Shown here in pieces: positions 28,048-40,000 of a stretch of 64,000 nucleotides of DNA (position 1 is its first letter; each line of letters starts with the position of its first letter). The notes beneath the pieces are model-generated. The model was not told the origin of the DNA, did not search any database, and saw only the letters and a program-made list of their open reading frames with translations. This DNA comes from Salsipaludibacter albus (GTDB lineage Bacteria; Actinomycetota; Nitriliruptoria; Nitriliruptorales; Nitriliruptoraceae). The stretch is taken from contig NZ_JAHOPH010000005.1 of assembly GCF_019798055.1 (NCBI RefSeq), positions 54,426 to 118,425 on the forward strand, in the 5' to 3' direction. The position numbers and the translations under genes were made by a program.

Positions 28048-31000
28048 TCACCGGGGTCGGCCCTTGTCGTCGTCATCGATCGTGATCGTCGTCGACGTGG
28101 TCGAGCCGAGGGTCGCCCCGGTCACGACGGCCAGGTCGACGGCGAACCACTCGGTGCCCTCGCGACCGTTGTCCCCCACGATCGACACGTCGACCGTGGC
28201 CACGGTCTGGCCCGCCGCGAACGTCACGGTGAACGTCGCCGGCACGAAGTCCTCGCCGGCCTGGGCGGACCCCGCCCGCGTCGTCACCGTGATCGTCACG
28301 GGCACGGTGGTCGGCTCGGACAGCTCGATGCGCAGCGGCACGGCGTGGGTGGCGTCGGTCTCGTCCACGGTCAGCGACGAGGCGGTCATCGACACCGTCG
28401 GCACGACCGGCTCGGGTGCGGGCTCGCCGGGCGTGTCGCCACCGTCATCGGGCTCCGGGGCGGTCGGCTCGTCGCCGGGGTCGTCGCCCGGATCGCCCGG
28501 ATCGTCCTCCGGTGGCGGGGCGGTCGTGCTCGTGGTGGACGACGAGGCCATCAGCCCGTCGGTGCGCACCCGGACCCGTTCGACCGACAGGGTGCCGGCC
28601 AGCGCGAGGAACCCGAACGCGCCGTCGGCCACCGCCGCGTTGAAGGCCAGGCTGGTCACGAACGCACCGTTCAGCGTCACGCTGACCGACGCACCCTTGA
28701 TGACCACCATCAGCACATGGTCGACGCCGGCCGCCAGCGACCAGGACACGGCCGCGTCGACCACCAGGCCACCGCGGGGTGACACGTGGCCGACCTGGAC
28801 CTGCTGACGTGCCAGGTCCAGCAGCACGAACTTGGTGTCGTCCACCCCGTAGGTGTCGAACGACAGCCCGGCCCGACCCCCGGCGGACACCCGCAGCGTG
28901 GTCGTCAGCTCGAGGTAGGCGTTGGCCTGCAGGCGACCACCCGGGTCCACGGCCGCCATCGCCGGCGTGGCGCCGCTGACGGTGGTGGTCAGGCGGCCAC
29001 CGGTGGCGGTCCACGTCCCGCTGGCGGGGGGCCGGGCCACCGCCCCGAAGCCGTCGTCGAACTCCTCGGTGAGGTCGAGGGTGATCGTGGCGGGCAGGAC
29101 CTGCAGGGTGAAGTTGTCCAGCCGCCCACGGGCGTTGTCTGACCCGAAGCCCACCAGGCCCTTGTTGAGGGCCACCTGCTCACCGTTGAGCATTCGGGGT
29201 GCGAACGTGTGGGTGAAGAAGTCCCGGCCATCCATCGCCACCCACACGACCGTGCCGTTGACGTAGATCACCAGGTCGTACCAGCGGCTGTGGCGCACCC
29301 CACCGGGGACCGACGACTGCGTGACGACGTGCCAGCCAGAGGCGTCCCGGTATCCCATGACGAGCTTGTTGGTCGCGTCGTCGATCCCGGCGAACTTGAA
29401 GTCGGTCGGCGAGAAGTAGTCGAAGATCACGTACGCGTTGGACTTCCAGCCCCCGGTGGCCTTGTCCATCCAGACCCGGGCGTGGACCTCGTAGTAGATC
29501 GGGAGGTAGGCGTCGGCGTAGAGGACGGCGGCCGCGTCGCCACCCAGCGAGCTGGCACCCACCGACAGGACGCCGCCGGAGACCTCGAAGCTGCCGGTGT
29601 CACGCACGAACCCGGTCAGGGCACCGTCGTTGAAGTCGGCCGAGCGCAGCACGTCGCGACGTCCACCCGGGATGTTGCCCGGCTGGGGGTCCGATGGCCC
29701 ACCGGTCTGGTCCTGCCACAGGCCGTGGTCCTGCTGGACGATCAGCCCGAGCTCCCCGTACGGCTCGCCGTTGCGCTCCTCCTCGGAGCCGACCGCGCTG
29801 GCGATCGTCGGGTCCGCGCCCTGGCTGGCCGACAGCGCGTAGAGGAACTCGAACAGCCACGGCGGCACCTGGCGCGACACGGTCGCGATCCCGAACGGGG
29901 CGAACGGCACGATGTAGGAGTTGAACTCGCCCACCCAGTCGATCAACCGGTCGCCACCGGTGTTGCCGATCAGGACGTCCAGCCCGGCACCGCCGTACGC
30001 CCGGTCCTGGTACAGCGGATGCGTGTCCGGGGTGTCGTTGGGCGACGGCTGGATCTTCTTGCCCTTCTGGTCGCCGAACGCGCCCTCACCCTCCACGGTC
30101 ATGACGTCGTCGGCGTTGAGCAGGTCGTTGCCCCAGCCGCCGTACATCGAGTCCTGCCCGGTGCCACCGACCAGCCAGTCGTTGCCGAGGTCCCCGAAGA
30201 TCGCGTCGCCACCGTCGGAGTGCCGGTGCGCGTAGGCCAGGCAGGTCCCGTTGGGTGCGAGGTCCACGCACCCGTCCATGGTCGGGCCCTCGTCGCTGTA
30301 GAGGTTGAGGAACCACACCAGTCCGGACTGGCCCTTGTTGACGGTGCCGTCGGCGTTCAGCAGGATCGTGCGGCGCGGGTCGTACTCGTCGTAGAGGGCG
30401 AACTCGCCGAGGCGGTCCACGATCGGCCCGTTGTCGTGCCAGGCGTCGTCGTCCTCGCCGAAGTGCAGCAGGTCGCCGGGGTTGTACGGCCGTGTCCAGT
30501 CGGTGCGGTACGCATTGTCCAGCAGGTCACCGGTCGCACGGTCGAACACCTGGGTGTAGCCGTTCCAGATGGCCTCGCCGCCGGCGATGGCGTCGTCGCC
30601 GGCACCGCCGTGCAGGAAGTCGCCGCCGATGCCGCGGGGCAGCCCGACCGGCGGGTTCTCGTTGTTGCGCTGGCCGACCACGCTCGGGTAGTTCGGCAGG
30701 ATCTCACCGCCCAGGCCCCCGAAGATCACGTCGTCGGAGTTGTTGGCGTCGAACAGCTGCTGGTCGCCGCCCGAGGCGTTGGGGGTCAGGTTCATCGGGG
30801 TCAGGTCGACCGTCTTCTTCAGGTCGCCGTCGATGTTGATGATCGCGGTCTGGACCTCGCCCGGGCTGGAGATGTACTGGTCGAGGTAGTCGCCACACAG
30901 GACCGACTTGTTCTCCGGGCAGGTGCCCATCGGCTGGAAGGCGGTGATGCCGTACAGCGGCTCGGAGAAGCACGTGCCGCTGCCACTGCCGGTGCACGGC

Positions 31001-34000
31001 GTGCCCGACTCGGTCCAGCCGGTGTCGCTGTTGCGGCTGGTGAAGATCCGTCCGTCGTCGCCGAGGATGCCGTCCTGGCCCACGCCGCCCGACAGCCAGT
31101 CGTTGCCCCAGCCACCGATGATGTCGTCGTCGTCCGCGTCGCCGTACACGACGTCGGAGCCACCGCCGACGTAGATGTCGTCGTCGCCCAGCCCGCCGTG
31201 GACCTCGTCGTTGCCGAACACCTCGACCCAGCCCGGCGACTCGACCATGTTGCGGCCACCCGGGTCGGGGATCGGGAAGTGGTCGCTGCAGTCGTCCACG
31301 GTCTGGCTGCCACCGGTGTGGCACTCGCCGTCGCCCAGGCCGAACCGGTCGGGCCGGAAGTCCGGGCCGCCCGGCGTGTAGTCCAGCAGGTGGACGCCGC
31401 GGACGACGACCGAGGCGCCGTACACGTCGTCCCAGGCGTACTCGACGTACTTGGTGCCGCTGTCGCAGCCGTAGGTCGCGTTGCCGGGGGTGTTGTCGCA
31501 GACGTCCGTGCCGTTGGTCCCGGTGATGCGGATGATCCGGCCGTTGTCGCCGACGATCACGTCGGCGTTGTCGACGTGGCGCGCACCGGGCACCGCGTCG
31601 CCGGGGTCGATCCCGCCGTTGTCGTTGCGGTCGGTGTGCAGGCCCGAGTCGCCGAACAGGATGTCGGCGCCATCGGGCCGCAGGTCGACCCCGGTGTCGA
31701 CGTCCAGCTCCGGGTTGCTCGCGGCCAGCTCGGCGGCACGCTCGTCGTCGAGGCTGAAGAAGTCCGAGCTGCCACCGACGAGGTCGTCCTGGCCGAGGCC
31801 ACCGAAGACGATGTCGTTGCCGCCACCACCCTCGACGTAGTCCTGGCCGTCGGTGGGCGCGTCGAACGAGGCGACCAGGTCCAGGTCACCGACCAGGTCG
31901 CAGGTGCCGGCCGCGGTCGGCGCGTCGTCGTCGGGGTCGGCGGTGGCCGGGCACCCGTCGGGGGTGCGCGACGCACCGACGTGGTGGTCGGCGGCGTGGG
32001 CGGACTCGATGCCGCCGTCGCCCTGGATGATGTCGTTGCCCAGCTGGCCGAAGACCATGTCGTGGTCGCCGCCACCGGCGAGGTAGTCGTTGCCCCAGCT
32101 GCCGACGCCGAACAGGCCGTCCTCGAAGGCGACGTTGTGCCACGCGGCGTAGTCGACCAGGTACTGGGCCCACCAGGGGGCGGTGTCCGGGTCGCGGTGG
32201 TCGCGTGCCTCACCGTCGGTGAGCAGCTCCCCGCTGGTGTCGCCGGTCGGGGTGGACCCACACTGGCTCATGTCCGAGCGGCTGTAGATGATCTGGCCGC
32301 ACAGCGTCTGGAACCGACCGGAGGTGATGTCGCCGGTCTCGACGTCGGTGGAGTCGGGGTCCTCGGTGATCCGCGGCGTGCGGTCCAGGACGACGTTGTC
32401 GCCGAACACCAGGTCGTCGTCCAGGTCGCCGTCGGCCATGTCGTGGCCGGCCTGGCCCAGGATGACGTCGCGGCCGAGGCCGCCGTAGATGACGTCGTCG
32501 TCACCGTTCTGCAACGCCACGGAGCTGATCCGGCGGACCGAGGCGATCCGGGTCGTCTGGATCTTCTGCAGCAGCGGGCTGGGCAGGTTGGGGTCGGCGA
32601 CGTGCTGGTCGACGCGGATGTGGTCGCCACCGATGATGTCGTCGTATGCCCACTCCGGCCCGTCGCCGACGGTGCCGTCGGGCGAGCCGCAGCCATCGGC
32701 GAGCTGCCAGATCGTCGGGCAGCCACCGTCGCCGTGCAGTTCGTCGCGTCCTGCCTCCATGAGGTCGACGTTGTCGAAGACGCTGGTGTTCGTGGTCGGG
32801 ATGGTCAGCCCGCGGGTCAGGATGTCGACGTTGATGCCCGAGTCGCCGTACACGTGGTCGGTGCCACGCTGGCCCAGGATGAGGTCGTCCCCGGAGCCGC
32901 CGGCGAGGTGGTCGCCAGCCTGGCTGCCCAGGATCGTGTCGTCGCCCTCGCCGCCGTAGATGGTGACCCCGACCGATGGCAGGTCGGCGGCGTCGCGGTC
33001 GGCGAACAGGGCGCTGGCGTCGATGACGTCGTTGCCGGCGTTGGAGTAGGTGTTGGCCACCGGGAACACCCACTGGGCGTCCTCGTTCTCGTCGATGGGC
33101 ACGTCCACGAAGGGGTTGAACGGCTTGTCGCCGAACACGCGGCCGTCGACCGTGGACGGGTCGCCGGAGTACCAGGCGCCGTCCTGCGAGGTGTCGCCGT
33201 ACAGGACCAGCGGCGAGTCGGGCCCACCCAGGACCGCGCCGTCGGCCGGGTCCAGCACGATCGTGTCGCCACCCATGCGGACGTCGCCGGCGAGGTCGGG
33301 GTCGTGGCCGACGACCGTCAGCGGCACCGTGAAGTACGTCGGCCCGGCGGGGTCGGCGATCGTCGGGGTCAGCGCGGCGCCCCGCAGGGTCAGGGTCGTC
33401 GCGGTCACGCCGACGACCGTGAACGGCCCGGCGATCCCGGAGATCTCGACGACCAGGCCGACCCGGAACCCGGCGGCCAGGAAGTCGCAGCCCGAGCACG
33501 TCAGGGTCGAGGTCGGCAGCGCCCCGCCGACGGCGGTGTTCACCCGGATCGACATGGCGGCGGACAGCTCGACCCGGCGCGGGTCGACCACGGCCACGAA
33601 CGCGGCGGCCAACATTCCGACCGCGAGTGGTGTGCCGGTGATCCGCTCCAGCACCAGGATGCTGCCGATCCCGCACCCGTCGTACGGGTCGTCCAGGATG
33701 CAGTCGGTGGGCGTGCCCGCGAACCCGGTGATCTCGTACAGCACGCCGTCGATCGTGATGCGCTGGCCGACCCGGAACCCGTCGTCGGCCCAGGCGAGCC
33801 CGTCCTCACGACGCACGGTCGCACCGGCGGTGGTGCTGGTCTCGACCTCGACGTCGGCCGTGACGGCCAGCTCCCAGTTGCCGCCGCCGTGGACGACGGT
33901 CAGGCCACCGTGGCGTCCCGGCACCTGGAGGGTGGCGGTGCCGGTGGTCGGCTCGGTCGCGCCGGTCAGCGGGGCCAGGGTCATGGTGGCGCCGTCCAGG

Positions 34001-37000
34001 GCGACGACCCGCCACGAGCCCTCGGTGCCGCTGATCAGCACTTGCTGGCCGACGTCGAAGCCGTCCGCCTCCCAGGTGCCGCTGGGCCGGGTCACGTCCA
34101 CGTAGCCGTCGATGTCGCCCGGCGTGACCGTGATCGCCCCGTCGTACTCGACCGCGCCCGCCTCGGCGACGGTGACCGTCGTCGTGGACGGGCCGGCGGG
34201 GACGACCGCGGCGCCGACCGGGCGCAGCACCAGCGTGGCGTGGGTGACGTCGACGACCTGCCAGGTGCCCACCAGCCCCGTGACGGTGACGTTCTCGCCG
34301 ACCGTGTAGCCGTCGCCGATCCAGCTGCCGGAACTGCGGGTCAGCGAGACGCCCGGGACCGGGACCAGCAGCCCGCCCGTCACGTCGTCGATCGGGGTGA
34401 TCGTGACCACGACGGTGGTCTCGGCCGGCGTGAGTGGGTCGAGCGTGCCCTCGATCACCAGGTGGTCGTTGCCCTCGCCCAGCATCAGGTTGACGACCTC
34501 GACGGTGGACTGGCCGCCATTGGTGTCGACCACCCCGTCGGCGAAGTTGATGGCGCCCCAGGTGATGCCGCCGGGCACGATCGGGGACTCGCCGAACAGG
34601 ATGTCGTCGGGGTCGAGGCTGGGGTCGAGCTCGAGGAAGTTGAGCTCGCCGGCCATCCCGAAGCCCGACAGCGTGGTCTGGGTCATGGTCCCGGACTTGT
34701 CGGCCTGCGACGAGTCGTCGAAGATGTTGAGCACGTCGATCTGGGTGCTCTCGGGGGCCTGGGCGGCGATGTTGAACAACGGCCCGTCGGTCTCGCCCGG
34801 CAGCTTCAACCCGTTGCGCAGGGTGCGGTCCGCGCCGGCGGCCACGCCACCCTCGACGGCCAGCGGGCCCTGCAGCTTGGACAGCAGGTGGGTGGTGGCC
34901 GGGAACACCTTGACGTTCTCGCGGCCCGGCAGGCCCAGGTAGTACTGGTCGGCCCGGAACACGACCTCCTTGAGGGTGGAGAAGTCGCCGGCGTCGAAGG
35001 TGACGACGGCGGCGATCCGCACGACGGTGACGTCCAGCGTGCCGGTCAGCCAGCCGGGCAGGGTGACCGCGACGTCGGTGAACGGGTCGGTCAGGGTGAA
35101 CTGGAGCGTGCTGTCCTTGTCGTCGTTGGCACCACGAACCAGGTCGATCTTGAACTCGGCGCACTGGGCCGGGTTCGCGGCGTTGCAGACCCTGACCCAC
35201 TGGCCCTCGACGAAGCCGTCGTCCAGCCAGCCGAGTTCGTCACCGGTGATGTCGCGGACCAGCTGCCAGCCCCCGAACCACGGGTTCGTGGCGTCGGCAT
35301 CCTGGCTGACCGTGACCTCGCCGGCGAACAGGCCGCTGCGGACCAGCCGGCTGATGCTGACGTCGTCGTAGCTGCCGGCCGCCGCGCCCAGCGGAGCGGT
35401 CAGGGTCAGCGCGTCCTCGGTGACCGACAGGACGTAGACGTCGTAGGTCGACCCGCCGAGGGCGACCCGGACGAACTGGCCGGCTTCGAAGCCCTCCTCG
35501 ACGAAGCTGCCGAGGTCACTGCCGGTCCCCCGGGTCAGGACCGCACCGGCGAGGTCGATCGTGCCGCGGAACAGCCGGGCCGGGACGTAGCCGCCCACCT
35601 CGGCGTAGTCGCCCGGGGTGACCGCCACGCCGTCGACCTCGACCACGTCCACCAGGCCGTCGGTCTCGATGGCGACGTCGACCGGGGCGGTCGGGGCCTT
35701 CGTCAGGCGCATCCAGATGCCGTCGCCGGCGCCGGCCATGACCAGCTGGGTGTCGCCCTCGCTCTCCAGCACGACCACGCCCGCGGTCTCGTCGTCCCAG
35801 ACCTCCACGTCCAGGCGGACCGGCGGCGCGTACAGGCTCGGGAAGGTGTACGGGTCCGTGCCGAACATCCCGGTCGAGCTGTCGTCGAGCTCGAAGCCGA
35901 TGATCGCGGTGCGCGGGTCCTGGCGGCGGGCGTCGTCGCGGGCGGCGACGACCAGCCGGACCGGGTCGTCCCAGTTCGTGGCGTCGAAGGTCAGCGTCCG
36001 GGTCGCGGCGTCCCAGCAGTCGGGGTTGGAGACCGGGCAGATCGCGCCGACGATCTCGATGGCCTGGTCGCTGTCCCCGTCGATGACCACCCGCACGACG
36101 ACCTGGCCACTGGTCGGGGCGACGGCCAGCCGGACGAGGATCTCGTCGGTCAGGCGGTCGCCGACGTCGCCCTCGATGACGATCGTGCGCTGGTCCTCGG
36201 TGGTGGTGCCGGGCTCGACCTCGCTGACGTAGACACCCGGGGTGTCGTTGTCACGCAGCAGCACCTCGACGTTGCGGACGTCGGTGCCGTCGTAGCGGTC
36301 GTCGGTCGAGATCACGCTGTGGTTGACCGTCACGACCCGGTCACCCTCGGAGCGCAGGTCGTCGAAGGCGTAGACCCAGACCCGCTGGTCGACGTCCCAG
36401 TCGGCCGCGGTGAAGGTCAGTACCAGCGCCCGCCGTGGGACGAAGTCGGAGCCGAGCGCGATGAACCGCTCGCGCTGGAACTCGAACTCGGCGTCGCACG
36501 CGACCTGGGTCCCGGCGCACAGCCACAGGGTGTCCCCGGCAGGACTCCCGTCGGCCTCCTCCTGGTTGGAGCGCGTGGCCGAGACGGTGACGTACACCGG
36601 TCCGGTCGGGACGGCGGCCAGCCGCACGTCGTAGCCGTCGATCGCGACCGGGCCACCCTCGCGGACCGACGTGAACCCGTCGGTCTCGGTGATGACGACG
36701 TTGCCGGTGTCCTCGGTGGCGACGTTGAGGTCGATGCCGTCGACCGGCAACCCGTCGTAGTCGGGGTCGTCGGAGGTGACGCCGAAGTTGACGCTGCCCG
36801 AGATGCCCTCGAGCTCGCGGACGATGATGTCCTCGACCACGTCGCTGGTCACGTTGATCGTGTCGCTGCCCAGGCCGCCGATCACCCGGTAGGCGACGCC
36901 GTAGGCGGTCGACAGGACGAAGAACTCGTCGTCGCCCTCGAGCCCGTCGACCTCGATGACCTCCACCGTGGTGTAGCGCACGTTCAGGCCGGCGCCGAAG

Positions 37001-40000
37001 ATCCCGGTCTTGGTGATGACGAAGTCGTCGGCGAACTCGGTGCCCAGCACGACCACCTTGTCGAAGCCGGTGCCACCGTCGATCGAGACCGGCGCGTTGA
37101 TGTTGTAGGAGACCTCGTCCTCGCCGCCACCGGCCCGGATGTCCAGCGGGCGGGCGGTCGAGAAGCCTAGGCCGATGATCGGACGGGCGACCCCGTCGGC
37201 GTCGACCGGGATGACCGTCGCGAGCCAGTCGAGCGCGACCAGGGTCGGGTCGGTGGTGTCCAGCGCGTCTGCGGCGGTGCACCGGCCGTCGTCGTTGGCG
37301 TCGGCGCGGACGACCGTGCCGGCGATGAAGTTGGCGTCGGCGGCGTTGCAGATCCCGTCGTCGTTGCTGTCGGCCAGGTACTCGCCGTCGCTGCCCAGCG
37401 GTGACGAGACGTCCTCGATCGTGCAGTCGCCGTCGAAGGTCACGTCGACGTTGCAGGTCGCGGCCAGGGCGAACGCCCGCACCGTGAAGATGTCGTTGTC
37501 GTCGCCGCCCTCCAGCCGCAGCTCGGCCTGGTTGGCATAGACCGTGAACTCGTCGTTGCCGGTGCCACCCAGCACGACCATCGGTGCGTTGGTGCCCGGT
37601 GACAGCCAACCCCGCGTGGTCGCGACCAGGGTCGGGAAGGTGTCGGCGGGTGCGACGTTGCCGCCGAGCGCACCGAACGGCGCGGCCACGTCGTTGTCGC
37701 CGGCGGTGCCGAAGGTCGCGCGGTGGGTGCCGAAGACCTGCCCCACCTGGAAGGCATCGTTGCCCGCGCCGCCGTCCAGTGTCACGATCACCGAGGTGTC
37801 GTCGCTGTAGAAGGCGTCGTCGCCGTCGCGGCCGTGCACGTTCAGGCGGCCGTTGAGGCCCGTGTCGTAGTTGATCCGCTGGACGTTGCTCGACTGGTCG
37901 GCCGGCGGGACCTGGGTCGTGTACTGGTCGGGCGTGCCGTGCAGCAGGGCGACGAAGCCGGGCCGGTCGGCGGTCTCGGTCGGGCTGGCGCAGGTGCCGT
38001 CGGCGGCAAGGCCGTAGTCGGACTCGGTGTCGATGCAGCGCGACCGACGCAGCAGGAACAGGTCGTCGGAGTCGTCGGTGCCGTACACGAACGCCTCGTC
38101 GACCCCGTCGTTGGCCAGGCCGGTGTCGAGGATGTTGATGACCCAGTTGCGCTCGTGGAGGTCAGCCGTCGAGCCGGTGGTGAAGATCTCGTAGGTGTCG
38201 GTGTCGTCGCGACCGTCCAGGGTCAGGGTGTGGCCCGCCCCCGGTGCCGCACCCAGTTGGCCGGAGCCGACGTCCATGGACTGGAGGTAGTACACGACGA
38301 AGGTGTCCTCGTCGTTGTTGCACAGCGCGACGGTGCCCGCGACGCAGTCGTCGTGGGCGACGTCGGTGCCGTACGCGCGCGTCTTGGAGCCCAGGAAGAT
38401 GTAGCCGTTGCTGCCCAGCGTGGTCCCGCCGCCACCGGCGACGTACGGGTCACCCGTCGGGTCACCGAACTGGATCACGTCGACGTCGGTGTGGCCGTAC
38501 ACCGTGGTGAGGTCGAGCGGGCCCGGGTTGGTCGTGGACGGGTCACAGGTCAGCGCGGTCGGGTTCTCGCAGCCGGCGATGATCTCGCCTCGCAGCACGA
38601 TCGTGGTGCCGTAGGTCGGGTCGAGGTCGGCCGGGAGCAGGGCTGCGGCGGTCGCGTCGCCCCAGATGTCGATTGTCTCGCCGGCGAGGATCCGCGAGTT
38701 CTGGTGGGTGTCGACGTCGTCACCGACGCGCAGGGCCACGAAGCCGACCAGGGCGATGATCGTGCCGTGCAGCAGGACCAGCAGGTCGTCCTCCCCACGC
38801 TGGAAGTCGCCGTCCGCCAGCAGCAGCAGGTCGTCGTCCTGCGGTGCCAGGCGGTGTTCGCGCACGGTCAACCGGACGTCGCCGGTGAACGCCCGCGCCA
38901 GCACCAGGCGCAGCTCGTGGTCGGTCTCGGTGACGTAGATCGAGTCGTCGGCCTCGAGGCTGACGTCCTCGCTGCCACCGTCGAAGTTCGAGTCGATCTC
39001 GAGGTCGTTGCTGCCGTCCGGGTCCCCGATGCTGGCGGCGGTGTTGGCGCCGCCGACGCTGGTCGTGACGGCCTCCCAGTCGTTGGCGTCGATGTCGATG
39101 GTCTGGCCCCGGACGTTCCAGGCGTCGTCGCCGAGCCCGCCGTTGCGGGCGTCGTTGACGTTGCCGTCGATCGTGGCCAGCGAGACGTCGTTGGTGGTGT
39201 CGACCGTGTCGACCTGCAGGTCGCCGTCGGTCTCGACCAGGAAGATGCCCGGGGTCGACGCCGCCGTGGTGTCGAAGGCGTTGAGCACGCCCAGCGGCGC
39301 CCCGTCGAGGACGTCGACGTCGATCTCGAGGTAGTTGCCCGCGTTGCCGATGCCGCCGACCACGCCGCCGAGGCCCGCCCGCATCGTGATGTTCACCCCG
39401 CGGACGTCGGTGCCGCTCGTCGGCGTCGCGGGCGTGATCGACGTGTACGGGTCCGGGCTGGCCTGGGCGTCGTCCTCGGCGTCCAGGATCCGACCCAGGG
39501 CCCACAGGTTCACGTCGTCCCGGCTCGACCAGATCGCGTCCACCCGGAAGTCGCCCAGGCGCTCCTCGGCGTTGACGAAGCCGTTCGTCGCCAGGATCAC
39601 GGACCCGGCCCCGTTGCCATCGGCGTCGGCGTCCACGATGCCGGTGAACGTGACCGGACCCGCGGCGACGTGGTCCACGCTGTTGTGGCGCACCGAGACG
39701 TCGTCGCCGGCCTCGAGCCAGGCCGTCCCGCCGGTCGGACGCTCGCCCGCGGTCGGTGCGCCGTCGCCGTCGACGTCGCTCCAACCGGACGCGAACAGGT
39801 AGTGGGCGGTGACCGGCGTGGTCCCGGTGGCGAAGTTGCCGAGCTCGTAGTAGGGGCACGGGGCGGTGGCACCCACGGGGGTGCAGTCGGGCCGGAAGAA
39901 GCGGTGGTACTGGTCCGGCACGAAGTCGGGGCCGTGCTGGGCACGGTGGACATGGGTGGCACCGGGTCCACCGGGGGTGGTGCGGTCCTGGGACGCCAGG

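Noticed and set aside
29209..37170. Plus-strand open frame of about 2,650 codons opposite gene A
   Set aside because: Composition is D/V/G/R-rich with no recognisable motif, whereas the minus frame shows RTX, LamG-like and Calx-beta domains.
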